A DNA stretch of 6,177 nt from a bacterium (lineage in GTDB: Bacteria > Krumholzibacteriota > Krumholzibacteria > LZORAL124-64-63), in the NCBI GenBank assembly GCA_016873405.1, contig VGXH01000121.1, positions 1-6,177 on the forward strand, given 5' to 3'. A program made the position numbers and the translations under genes. Shown here piece by piece: positions 1-6,177 of this stretch (positions are counted from its first letter, which is position 1; every line of letters starts with the position of its first letter). Under the pieces are notes generated by a model, which did not search any database, was not told the DNA's origin, and saw only the letters and a list, made by a program, of their open reading frames with translations.

Positions 1-1959
1 GCGGCCGAAGCTGTCGGTCAATTGCCCGTCGTCGAGCACCTGCAGCAGGATGTTGTAGACGTCGGGGTGGGCCTTCTCCATCTCGTCGAGCAGGATCACC
101 GAGTAGGGCTTGCGCCGCACCTTCTCGGTCAGCATGCCGCCCTCGTCGTAGCCCACGTAGCCCGGGGGCGCGCCGACCAGGCGGCTGATCGAGTGCTTCT
201 CCATGTACTCGGACATGTCCACGCGGATCAGCGCCGATTGGTCCCCGAACAGGAACTCGGTCAGGCGTCGGGCCACCTCGGTCTTGCCGACGCCGCTGGG
301 GCCCAGGAAGATGAACGAGCCGATCGGGCGCCGCGGGTCGCGCAGCCCGGCGCGGTTGCGGCGGATGGCCTTGGAGACGGCGGCCAAGGCCTCCTCCTGG
401 CCGATGACCCACTTGCCCAGCTCCTCCTCCATCCGGAGCAGCTTGTTCGTCTCCTCCTCCTCGACCTCGGAGACCGGGATGCCGGTGATGTCGGCGATCA
501 CCCGGCAGATCAACCGCTGGTCGACCCTCGCCGTGGTGTCGGCGGCCTCTCCCGTCCAATTCTGCTTGAGGTCCTGCAACTTCTTCTTGAGCGCCTTCTC
601 CTCGTCGCGGACAAAAGCGGCGCGCTCGAATTCCTGGGCCTGGATGGACGACTCCTTCTCCGCGATCACGCCCTCGATGCGCTGCTCGACCTCGCGCAGA
701 TCCGGCGGCACGACCGTCTGGCTCAGCCGCGCGCGGCTGCCGGCTTCGTCGAGGATGTCGATGGCCTTGTCCGGCAGGAAACGGCCCGAGATGTAGCGGT
801 TCGAGAGGAAGACGGCGGCGCGGACCGCGTCGTCGTCGAACGTCACGTGGTGGTGAGCCTCGTACTTGTCGCGCAGGCCGAAGAGGATCTCGACGGCCTC
901 CGCCTCCGTCGGCGGGTTGACCATCACCGGCTGGAAGCGGCGTTCCAGCGCCCCGTCCTTCTCGATGAACTTCCGGTACTCGTCCATCGTCGTGGCGCCG
1001 ACGCACTGGATCTCGCCGCGGCTGAGCGCCGGCTTGAGCATGTTCGAGGCGTCGATGGCGCCCTCGGCGCCGCCGGCGCCGACGATCGTGTGCAACTCGT
1101 CGATGAACAGGATCACGTCCGGATTCTCCTTGATCTCGGCCATGATCTGCTTCAGGCGCTCCTCGAACTGCCCGCGATACTTGGTGCCGGCCACCACGCT
1201 CGCGAGGTCGAGCGAGACGATCTCCTTGTCCCGCAGCAGCGCCGGCACGTTGCCCTCGACGATGCGCGTGGCGAAGCCCTCGACGATCGCGGTCTTGCCG
1301 ACGCCGGGCTCGCCGATGAGGACCGGGTTGTTCTTCTTGCGGCGGCTGAGGATCTGGATGCAGCGGTCGATCTCGCGCGCGCGGCCGATCGTCGGGTCGA
1401 GTCTTCCCTCGCGCGCCATGTCGGTCATGTTGCGCCCGAACTGCTCGAGGACCGAGTTCTCCTTCTTGCGCGCCGTCTTGCGCTTGCGCGCGTCGCCGGG
1501 CGCCGCCGGTCCGGGCGTCTCGCCGCCGCCGAGCGCCTTCATGACCTCGCGCTTGACCGTTTCGTGGTCCGCGCCCAGTTCGCGCAGCACGCGCGCGGCG
1601 ACGCCCTCGCCCTCGCGGATCAGGGCCAGCAGCAGATGCTCGGTGCCCACGTAGTTGTGGTTGTGCAGGCGCGCCTCGTCGATCGAGAGCTCGAGCACCT
1701 TCTTCGCGCGCGGCGTGAACGGCACCTCGCCGATGCTCACCGGTCCCATCGGGGCGGTGACCGAGTCCTCGATCGCCTTCTGGATGCGGTCGAACTCCAG
1801 GTTCAAGCGCCGCAGCACGTTGGCCGCCACACCCTCGCCCTCGCGGATGATGCCGAGCAGCAGGTGTTCGGTCCCGATGTAGTCGTGCTGGAGCCGACCC
1901 GCCTCGTCGCGGGCCAGAAACAGGACCTTGCGCACTCGCTGGGTGAATCGGTCGTTCAT
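1..1959 (-). CDS. clpC: ClpC-type AAA+ unfoldase, ATP-binding subunit of Clp protease (C-terminus cut by window)
   Basis: Hsp100 unfoldase that threads substrates into ClpP. The first 653 residues are visible; Bacillus ClpC is about 810, so the ClpP-docking loop and the C-terminal domain lie outside the window. The start is ATG at 1959, eight bases after GGAGG. Domains seen: two Clp N repeats (about 3-70 and 82-143), each with a GTEHLLL motif; a basic linker (about 145-170); AAA-1 with Walker A GEPGVGKT at 216-223, pore loop KYRG around Tyr261 and Walker B LFIDE at 284-288; a short middle region with a UVR-like motif EFERAA at 443-448; AAA-2 with Walker A GPSGVGKT at 553-560, pore loop GYVGY at 600-604 and Walker B ILLDE at 622-626. 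The short UVR-bearing middle region and close match to Bacillus ClpC exclude ClpB and ClpA. Glu31 and Glu107 correspond to Bacillus ClpC Glu32 and Glu106, which bind phospho-arginine. It follows mcsB after 246 bases. Truncation is only by the window edge. Confidence 0.97.
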   Translation of the reverse strand, partial: MNDRFTQRVRKVLFLARDEAGRLQHDYIGTEHLLLGIIREGEGVAANVLRRLNLEFDRIQKAIEDSVTAPMGPVSIGEVPFTPRAKKVLELSIDEARLHNHNYVGTEHLLLALIREGEGVAARVLRELGADHETVKREVMKALGGGETPGPAAPGDARKRKTARKKENSVLEQFGRNMTDMAREGRLDPTIGRAREIDRCIQILSRRKKNNPVLIGEPGVGKTAIVEGFATRIVEGNVPALLRDKEIVSLDLASVVAGTKYRGQFEERLKQIMAEIKENPDVILFIDELHTIVGAGGAEGAIDASNMLKPALSRGEIQCVGATTMDEYRKFIEKDGALERRFQPVMVNPPTEAEAVEILFGLRDKYEAHHHVTFDDDAVRAAVFLSNRYISGRFLPDKAIDILDEAGSRARLSQTVVPPDLREVEQRIEGVIAEKESSIQAQEFERAAFVRDEEKALKKKLQDLKQNWTGEAADTTARVDQRLICRVIADITGIPVSEVEEEETNKLLRMEEELGKWVIGQEEALAAVSKAIRRNRAGLRDPRRPIGSFIFLGPSGVGKTEVARRLTEFLFGDQSALIRVDMSEYMEKHSISRLVGAPPGYVGYDEGGMLTEKVRRKPYSVILLDEMEKAHPDVYNILLQVLDDGQLTDSFGR

Positions 1960-1967
1960 GCCGCGCG

Positions 1968-1972
1968 CCTCC
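1968..1972 (-). promoter_or_regulatory. Strong Shine-Dalgarno site of clpC
   Basis: GGAGG on the minus strand, eight bases before the ATG at 1959. It fixes the clpC start. The protein begins [13 protein letters not shown], which aligns directly with the N-terminus of other ClpC proteins. Confidence 0.85.
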
Positions 1973-2033
1973 GTTCGCCGCTGCCGGATCCCGCCGCCGC
2001 GCGCTGGGCGCCCGCCGACGGATGCACTCGCAG

Positions 2034-2039
2034 AATATA
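2034..2039 (-). promoter_or_regulatory. Possible -10 hexamer (TATATT) for clpC
   Basis: TATATT on the minus strand matches the sigma-70 -10 consensus at five of six bases and lies in a short AT-rich patch of otherwise very GC-rich DNA. It would give a leader of roughly 65-70 bases before the clpC ATG. No good TTGACA-like -35 is found 16-18 bases upstream (the sequence there reads about TAGCGT), so a standard housekeeping promoter is not shown. It could need an activator or another sigma factor, or be chance. Confidence 0.3.
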
Positions 2040-2068
2040 CTGGACCCGCCGGGGGGACGCTACCGCGC

Positions 2069-2082
2069 CGCGACCGGTCGCG
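2069..2082. repeat. 14-base perfect palindrome upstream of clpC, candidate operator
   Basis: CGCGACCGGTCGCG reads identically on both strands. It lies about 30 bases upstream of the TATATT hexamer and 110 bases before the clpC start. The palindrome is seen directly; an operator role is inference. Its high GC content means chance is more likely than in average DNA. It does not resemble the CtsR repeat or CIRCE. Confidence 0.45.
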
Positions 2083-2116
2083 CCGGGCGGCAGGCAAGTT
2101 CCGGGCCGCCCAACAC

Positions 2117-2130
2117 CTTGGTCCGCCAAG
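2117..2130. repeat. Small inverted repeat (5-base arms, 4-base loop)
   Basis: CTTGG and CCAAG arms flank a four-base loop in the mcsB-clpC gap. On the minus strand it is not followed by a U-run, so it is not a typical terminator for mcsB. It could be a weak RNA hairpin or chance. Confidence 0.3.
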
Positions 2131-2205
2131 CCGTTTTCGCCGTCCGGGGCCGCGACTTTACGGTGATTCGCCCCCGGGTCGGCGCGGAGGGGAAACGCGG
2201 CTCCC

Positions 2206-3264
2206 TCACGACGCGGCAAAATGTGCCCGCAGGAGATCCGCCCGGGCCGCCGAGCGTTCCCGGCCGTCGAGCTGACGGCCCGCGGTCACCTCGAGGTGTG
2301 CCGGCTGGTGCCGCACGAGCAGGCGGTTGAAGGCATCCCAGCCGGGGTTCGGCAGCAGCCCGCAGCCGGCGCCCAGCCGCGCGTGCGAAAGGCAATCCCA
2401 GGCCTCCTGGGCCGTCATCAGCCGCGCGCTGCGCAGCGAGGCGAGCCCGCGCCAGGCGATGTCCTCCAGGCCTCGGCGGTCGCGCCCCAGCAGCAGGTCG
2501 CGCGCCGCGCGTTCATGAACGATGACCTTGCCGACGTGGCCGGCGAAGTCCTCCGCGATCTCGTTCTCGTCCCGGCCGAGCGTGGTCAGGTTGCCGACGC
2601 GGAACAGGGCGCCGCGGACCGTGCGCCCCTCCCCCGTCAGGCCGCGGACGCCGAACTCCAACTGACGCAATGCGTTGAGGACCTTGTCGATCTCGTCCGC
2701 CATCACCAGGCCCGGCAGGTGGAGCACGGCGGTCAGGCGCAGCCCGGTGCCCACGTTGCCCGGCGAGGCCGTCAGGTAGCCGTGCTCCTCGCTGAAGGCC
2801 GGCGCGCAGGCGTCGCCCAGCGCGTCGTCGGCCGCCAGCGCCGCCGCCAGCGCCTCGCCGGCCGCCAGGCCGGACCGCCAGGCGCACAGGTGCAAATGGT
2901 CCTCCCCGTTGACCAGCGCCGCGGCGCCCAGGTCCGCGCTCGCCAGCAGCAACCGGTGCTGCGGCGTCGCGAGCAGTTCCGACCCGGTCAGCAGCTTCTC
3001 GCGCAGCAGAGGCCGTTCGCGGCCCGAGCAGGCGCCGAGTTCGAACCGCCATCCCTGCGCGAACTGCGGCAGTCGCTGAAGATGGCGGTCCAGGTCGGCA
3101 GCCACGGTCGCCAGCGCCGCGGCGCTCGCCCGGTGCGGAAACGGCAGGCCGGCCAGGTTCCGCGCCAGCCGCGCGCGGGTGGCGACCACGATGTCGCCGT
3201 GCGGGCCGTCGCCCGCCAGCCAGGCCGCGTCGCGCGCGGCCAGCGCGCCGAGGCACCCGTTCAC
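2206..3264 (-). CDS. mcsB: McsB-like protein-arginine kinase (ATP:guanido phosphotransferase family) with altered active-site residues
   Basis: 352 residues, the usual McsB length of about 350-360. The GTG start at 3264 overlaps the mcsA stop as GTGA, with GGAGG six bases upstream. The frame stays open further up, but that stretch is antisense-free shadow of mcsA. In Bacillus, McsB phosphorylates arginines of damaged proteins to mark them for ClpCP. Family motifs seen: ATP-site TRARLARN (Arg30, Arg32), GEDH at 120-123, LTASPGNVGTGLR at 164-176, VRGLTGEG at 206-213 with Arg207 and Glu212, then a divergent C-terminal domain with CLSHARLGAG. Glu121 and Glu212, which bind the target guanidinium in known kinases, are present. 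Three near-invariant positions differ: the reactive Cys of CPTN is Ser167, the Arg of EEDH-x-R is His125, and the RDxxRA phospho-arginine motif reads RSAARA (Arg337, Ser338). The fold assignment is secure; activity is uncertain. Confidence 0.92.
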   Translation of the reverse strand: MNGCLGALAARDAAWLAGDGPHGDIVVATRARLARNLAGLPFPHRASAAALATVAADLDRHLQRLPQFAQGWRFELGACSGRERPLLREKLLTGSELLATPQHRLLLASADLGAAALVNGEDHLHLCAWRSGLAAGEALAAALAADDALGDACAPAFSEEHGYLTASPGNVGTGLRLTAVLHLPGLVMADEIDKVLNALRQLEFGVRGLTGEGRTVRGALFRVGNLTTLGRDENEIAEDFAGHVGKVIVHERAARDLLLGRDRRGLEDIAWRGLASLRSARLMTAQEAWDCLSHARLGAGCGLLPNPGWDAFNRLLVRHQPAHLEVTAGRQLDGRERSAARADLLRAHFAAS

Positions 3265-3761
3265 GCCTCGCCTCCAGCGCCGGGGCCGCCGTCCTCGAGT
3301 TCGCGCAGCCGGTCGCGCAGCCCGGCGGCGCGCTCGAACTCCTCGGCCGCCACCGCCTTGGCCAACGCCAGCCGCAGGCGCGAGATCTCCGCCAGCCGGT
3401 TGGCGGGCCGCCCGCCGCCGGGGACCTTGCCGACGTGGGAGACGTGCCGGTGGAATCGCCCCAGCAGCGGCAGCAGCGCCGTGCGGAACGTCGCGTAGCA
3501 CACGGCGCAGCCCAGCCGGTTGTCGCGCCGGAGGTCCTCCAGCGAGGTCCCGCAGCCCGGGCAGGCGGCGCGGCCGGCGGGGCCGCTCGCCAGGCCGCGG
3601 CCGAGGAACGAAACCAGCGGCTCGGGGCCGGACGCCGACGGCGCCTCGCGCTCGCCGGCCGCGGCGCAGTCGCCGCAGAGCCAGACGCTGTGCCGCGTCT
3701 CGCCGGAGATCTCGAGCCAGTGGACGCTGGCCTCGCGTTGACCGCAGCGATGGCACTTCAT
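3261..3761 (-). CDS. mcsA: McsA-like zinc-binding, UVR-domain activator of the arginine kinase
   Basis: 166 residues, close to Bacillus McsA (about 185). The start is ATG at 3761, overlapping the lolD stop as ATGA; a run of seven Gs five bases upstream is the only ribosome-site candidate. Four CxxC pairs are visible: Cys3/6, Cys29/32, Cys67/70 and Cys85/88, the pattern of McsA, where they bind zinc. Between them lies a low-complexity linker (about 36-64). HVSHVGKVP at 106-114 matches the conserved region after the second zinc module. Residues about 122-157 form a charged UVR-type helical hairpin with EFERAAGLRD at 141-150. In the known system McsA binds and activates McsB and helps load it onto ClpC. 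The next gene, mcsB, overlaps by four bases, as expected for a stoichiometric partner. The identity rests on zinc motifs, UVR domain and position together. Confidence 0.9.
   Translation of the reverse strand: MKCHRCGQREASVHWLEISGETRHSVWLCGDCAAAGEREAPSASGPEPLVSFLGRGLASGPAGRAACPGCGTSLEDLRRDNRLGCAVCYATFRTALLPLLGRFHRHVSHVGKVPGGGRPANRLAEISRLRLALAKAVAAEEFERAAGLRDRLRELEDGGPGAGGEA
3271..3275 (-). promoter_or_regulatory. Shine-Dalgarno site of mcsB inside the mcsA 3' end
   Basis: GGAGG on the minus strand lies six bases before the GTG at 3264, within the last codons of mcsA. It decides the mcsB start in favour of GTG at the GTGA overlap over the far-upstream ATG of the same open frame. Confidence 0.75.
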
Positions 3762-4456
3762 GGCCGCCCCCCCGGTGGTCCCGCGGCCGAGAGGATCCCG
3801 CGCTCGAGCCGCCAGCAGTCGTGCGCGCGCGCGGCCAGGCCCGGATCGTGCGTCACCAGCACGAGCGCCACGCCCTCCTGCCGGTGGAGGGCGAAGAGCA
3901 GGTCGCCGAGGCGCTCGCCGATCTCGTGGTCGAGGTTGCCGAAGGGCTCGTCCGCCAGCACCACGCGAGGACGGTTCATGAACGCGCGCGCCACCGCCAC
4001 GCGCTGCTGTTCGCCGCCGGACAACTCGCCCGGCAGGTGACTCGCCCGATCTCCCAGGTCCATCGCCTCGAGCAGCGACCGCGCGCGCCGCCGGTCCTCG
4101 GCCCGGACCGGTCCGAGGCTCCGCACCGGCACCAGCAGGTTCTCCAGCGCCGTGAAGTCCGGCAAGAGGAAGTGGAACTGGAACACGAAGCCGACGCCCA
4201 GCGCGCGCCACCGTTCGCGATCGCGCCGCCGCGCGGTCTCCAGCGGGGCGCCGTCGACCAGCACGCGCCCCGCCGACGGCAGGTCCAGTCCGCCGAGGAT
4301 GTTCAGGAGAGTGCTCTTGCCGCTGCCGCTGCGGCCGACGATCGCCGCGGTACGGCCGGCGTCGAGCCGGAAATCGACGCCGCGCAACACCTCCACCATG
4401 CCGGCGGCCCGGTGGTAGTCCTTGCGCAGTCCGATCGTTTCCAGCAGGCGCTCCAT
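3758..4456 (-). CDS. lolD: LolD-type ABC transporter ATPase for lipoprotein release
   Basis: 232 residues, the normal LolD length. The cytoplasmic ATPase drives a LolC/E-type inner-membrane permease that extracts mature lipoproteins and hands them to the periplasmic carrier LolA. All ABC motifs are present: Walker A GRSGSGKS at 41-48, Q-loop Gln93 in FVFQFHFLLPDFTALEN, signature LSGGEQQR at 145-152, Walker B VVLADEP at 165-171 and H-loop His203 in VTHD. The FQFH-LLP-FTALEN stretch is typical of LolD and separates it from FtsE and most MacB ATPases. DEPFGNLD replaces the usual DEPTGNLD. The ATG at 4456 has GGGGA nine bases upstream and follows lolC by 18 bases. Its stop overlaps the mcsA start, so the two are probably translationally coupled. 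Confidence 0.93.
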   Translation of the reverse strand: MERLLETIGLRKDYHRAAGMVEVLRGVDFRLDAGRTAAIVGRSGSGKSTLLNILGGLDLPSAGRVLVDGAPLETARRRDRERWRALGVGFVFQFHFLLPDFTALENLLVPVRSLGPVRAEDRRRARSLLEAMDLGDRASHLPGELSGGEQQRVAVARAFMNRPRVVLADEPFGNLDHEIGERLGDLLFALHRQEGVALVLVTHDPGLAARAHDCWRLERGILSAAGPPGGRP

Positions 4457-4474
4457 GCGGCGGCGTCCCCGTTC

Positions 4475-5719
4475 TCAGGTGTAGCGGATGATGTCGATCG
4501 GCTCGAGGTTCGACGCCTCCCAGCTCGGCCACAGACCGGCCACGAGCGCCATCAGCAGGCTGGTCGCCGCGATCAGCAGGAAATCGCCCCACTGCAGCAG
4601 CACCGGAACCGTGTCCACGAAGTACACGTCGCCCGGCAGTCGCAAGCCCCTTGCCTCCAGGAACCAGACGCCGGCCAGGCCGAACGCGGAGCCGAACGCG
4701 ATGCCCACGGCCCCGAGCCACAATCCGTTGAGCAGGAAGACGCCCATCACCTGGCGCCGCCTGGCGCCCATCGCCAGCAGGATGCCGACCTCCCGCCGCC
4801 GCTCGCCCACCATCATGGTCAGGATGCCCACGATGTTGAAGCCGGCGATCAGGATGATCATCCCCAGCAGCAGGGCCATGATCACCTTCTCGAGCTTGAT
4901 CCACTCGAAGAGGTTCTTGTTCAGGGCCATCCAGTCGGTGGCGTAGAAGTCCCGCCCGAGCCGCTCGCCCAGCGCGTCCGCGACACGGTCGGCGCGCATC
5001 ACGTCGTCGACCTTCACGCCCAGCAGCGAGGCGCCCTCCGGCGCGTAACCCAGGAACTCGGCCACCGCGGCGCGGCTTCCGTAGACGAAGCGGCTGTCGA
5101 ACTCGTACATGCCGGTCTCGAAGAAGCCGGCCACCACGAAGCGGCGGCTGACGGGTCGGATGTCGTCCAGGTCCAGTTCCTCGTTCACCGAGGTGAGCAC
5201 GACGGTGTCGCCGATCGCGGCGTAGACGTTGGTCGCCAGCTCCGAGCCGAGGATCACCCGCGGCGTGTCGCCGGTCGCCAGGGCGGCCAGGATCGCCGGC
5301 GAGGGCGAGAGGTAGCGGCTGAGCGGTTGCACCGCGTCCACCAGATCCGGCTCCACCCCCCAGACCACCGCGGCCTGCGGCCGCGGCGGGCCCGCGGTGC
5401 GGGGCGACGAGACCAGCACCTCCTGCCGGATGTAGGGGGCGACCGCCGCGACGCCCGGCACGGCCGCCACGCTGTCCATGACGGCGCCCAGCGGGCCGAA
5501 CCCTTCCGGCCGGCTGGTGATGACCGAGACCATCGGCATGTTCTCGACGAAGGTCCGCTGCATCTCGGCGTGGAAGCCGTTCATGATCGCCAGGGTGACG
5601 TTCAGCACGGCGACGCCGATCGCGATGCCCACGATCGCGGTCACGCTGCCCCGGCTGAGGAAGCGGCTGTGCCGGCGGCTGCGCAGGTAGCGCCGGGCGA
5701 TGTAGGCGGCGAAACGCAC
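4475..5719 (-). CDS. lolC: LolC/LolE-family lipoprotein-releasing permease
   Basis: 414 residues, the usual length for LolC/LolE. The start is GTG at 5719, sharing one base with the lysS stop (TAGTG), with GAGGG close upstream. The layout is that of an FtsX-like type VII ABC permease: a cytoplasmic N-terminus with RRYLRSRR, first membrane helix about 26-46, a large periplasmic domain about 48-275, then three helices about 279-301, 325-354 and 379-397. NKNLFEWIKLEK at 267-278 just before helix 2 is characteristic of LolC/E. ERRREVGILLAMGA at 306-319 is the coupling helix that contacts the ATPase. The C-terminus NLEPIDIIRYT is also typical. Only one permease gene is present beside lolD, so it may act as a homodimer (LolF-like) unless a partner lies elsewhere. 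I could not decide between LolC, LolE and LolF from this sequence. Confidence 0.92.
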   Translation of the reverse strand: MRFAAYIARRYLRSRRHSRFLSRGSVTAIVGIAIGVAVLNVTLAIMNGFHAEMQRTFVENMPMVSVITSRPEGFGPLGAVMDSVAAVPGVAAVAPYIRQEVLVSSPRTAGPPRPQAAVVWGVEPDLVDAVQPLSRYLSPSPAILAALATGDTPRVILGSELATNVYAAIGDTVVLTSVNEELDLDDIRPVSRRFVVAGFFETGMYEFDSRFVYGSRAAVAEFLGYAPEGASLLGVKVDDVMRADRVADALGERLGRDFYATDWMALNKNLFEWIKLEKVIMALLLGMIILIAGFNIVGILTMMVGERRREVGILLAMGARRRQVMGVFLLNGLWLGAVGIAFGSAFGLAGVWFLEARGLRLPGDVYFVDTVPVLLQWGDFLLIAATSLLMALVAGLWPSWEASNLEPIDIIRYT

Positions 5720-6177
5720 TAGCCCTCGCCGCCCGGGCGCTCGGGACGCATCGCCGGGAAGAGCAGCACGTCGCGGATGTTGTTCGTGTCCACCAGCAGC
5801 ATCACCAGGCGGTCGATGCCCATCCCCATGCCCCCGGTCGGCGGCATGCCCTGCTCCATCGCCTGCAGGAAGTCCTCGTCCAGTTGCTGCGCCTCCTCGT
5901 CGCCGGCGTCCGCCAGCGCCTTCTGCGCCTCGAAGCGCCGGCGCTGCTCGAACGGGTCGTTGAGCTCGGAGAAGCTGTTGGCCACCTCGAAGCCGGCGCA
6001 GAAGAGCTCGAAGCGCTCGACCAGGCCGGGCGCCTGCCGGTGCGCCTTGGCCAGCGGTGACAGCTCCTTGGGGTGGTCCATCACGAACGTCGGCTGGATC
6101 AGGCCGGGCTCGACCAGCTCGCCGAACAGCGCGTCCAGGAGCTTGTCGCGGCCCATGCCCTTGCGCGGCTCGATTTT
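5719..6177 (-). CDS. lysS: Lysyl-tRNA synthetase, class II, C-terminal part (N-terminus outside window)
   Basis: The last 152 residues of a class II lysyl-tRNA synthetase, which charges tRNA-Lys with lysine in the cytoplasm. The frame is open to the window edge at 6177, so the OB-fold anticodon domain and motifs 1 and 2 are outside. Visible landmarks are [11 protein letters not shown], the substrate-site stretch [14 protein letters not shown], the motif 3 sequence [13 protein letters not shown] (visible residues 116-128) and the closing [13 protein letters not shown]. The last sequence is followed by only a few residues, ending in TAG at 5721-5719. The internal ATG at 6156 is not the start, because conserved family sequence continues upstream of it. 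Length and the FSELNDP stretch fit LysS; the short paralogue EpmA is less likely because it lacks this full C-terminal pattern. The stop shares a base with the lolC start, so this gene heads or belongs to the same operon. Confidence 0.96.
   Translation of the reverse strand, partial: KIEPRKGMGRDKLLDALFGELVEPGLIQPTFVMDHPKELSPLAKAHRQAPGLVERFELFCAGFEVANSFSELNDPFEQRRRFEAQKALADAGDEEAQQLDEDFLQAMEQGMPPTGGMGMGIDRLVMLLVDTNNIRDVLLFPAMRPERPGGEG

Larger units (their letters stand above)
1960..2205 (-). other. Non-coding gap between mcsB and clpC, probable clpC leader and promoter region
   Basis: This is the only sizeable intergenic stretch in the window. It holds no convincing gene: the ORFs crossing it on both strands have no recognisable protein and no good ribosome site. 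It contains the clpC Shine-Dalgarno site, a TATATT hexamer, a 14-base perfect palindrome and a small CTTGG/CCAAG hairpin. It is locally less GC-rich around 2031-2040 and 2131-2165. I saw no stem followed by a U-run on the minus strand, so there is no clear intrinsic terminator after mcsB. Read-through from the upstream operon into clpC remains possible. Confidence 0.6.

Noticed and set aside
2021..2031. CIRCE-like half site (GAGTGC on the minus strand) before clpC
   Set aside because: No matching GCACTC arm is found nine bases away on either side, so the HrcA operator is not present.
22..2166. 714-codon open frame on the plus strand
   Set aside because: It is antisense to clpC, where the minus strand encodes unmistakable ClpC motifs. 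Its translation is rich in Leu, Arg, Asp and Val repeats typical of high-GC shadow frames and shows no known domain.
1960..2205. CtsR operator before clpC
   Set aside because: No GGTCAAA direct repeat, even degenerate, is visible on either strand of the gap.
1956..2395. Small open frames on both strands in the mcsB-clpC gap
   Set aside because: They overlap mcsB or clpC, lack convincing ribosome sites and encode Arg/Pro/Gly-rich sequence without any recognisable feature.
2206..3756. Longer 516-residue version of McsB starting at 3756
   Set aside because: The extra N-terminal residues are an arginine-rich shadow of mcsA. The GTG at 3264 has a good ribosome site and gives the normal family length.
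3261..4904. Possible long fusion protein ending in McsA (547 codons)
   Set aside because: The upstream part is the wrong frame of lolD and the lolC end. McsA starts naturally at ATG 3761, just before its first CxxC pair.
3179..5722. 847-codon open frame on the plus strand
   Set aside because: It is antisense to mcsA, lolD and lolC, all of which have clear family motifs. The product is low-complexity Arg/His/Ala-rich sequence, as expected from the GC bias.

Overview
This is a 6.2 kb, very GC-rich stretch of bacterial chromosome. All six real genes lie on the minus strand, so they are transcribed from high to low coordinates. A LolC/LolD lipoprotein-export pair indicates a diderm bacterium. 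A complete McsA/McsB pair with ClpC is the protein-arginine-phosphorylation quality-control set best known from Bacillota. Very high GC, a diderm envelope and McsAB-ClpC together suggest a GC-rich diderm phylum outside Bacillota and Proteobacteria, for example the Eisenbacteria, Krumholzibacteria or Gemmatimonadota neighbourhood. That placement is inference and not proven by the window.

Layout in transcription order: the C-terminal end of lysS (6177 to 5719, cut by the window); a LolC/LolE-family permease (5719 to 4475); its ATPase lolD (4456 to 3758); mcsA (3761 to 3261); mcsB (3264 to 2206); a 246-base non-coding gap (2205 to 1960); and clpC (1959 to 1, cut by the window before its C-terminus). 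The first five genes are packed as one operon. lysS stop and lolC start share one base (TAGTG), lolC and lolD are 18 bases apart, lolD and mcsA overlap as ATGA, and mcsA and mcsB overlap as GTGA. clpC stands apart behind its own gap, which has a strong Shine-Dalgarno site, a TATATT hexamer and a 14-base perfect palindrome, so it probably has its own promoter. No ctsR gene and no CtsR or CIRCE operator is visible.

Functionally, the window joins lipoprotein trafficking to the outer membrane (LolC/D) with cytoplasmic protein quality control. In the known Bacillus model, the zinc protein McsA activates the arginine kinase McsB. McsB tags damaged proteins with phospho-arginine, and ClpC reads the tag with its N-terminal domain and feeds the protein to ClpP. 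Here ClpC keeps the two glutamates that dock phospho-arginine. McsB, however, has several substitutions at normally invariant positions: the reactive cysteine is serine, an ATP-site arginine is histidine, and the aspartate of the C-terminal phospho-arginine docking motif is serine. This divergent McsB in a Lol-linked operon is the most interesting part of the window. No RNA genes, mobile elements or CRISPR arrays were seen.
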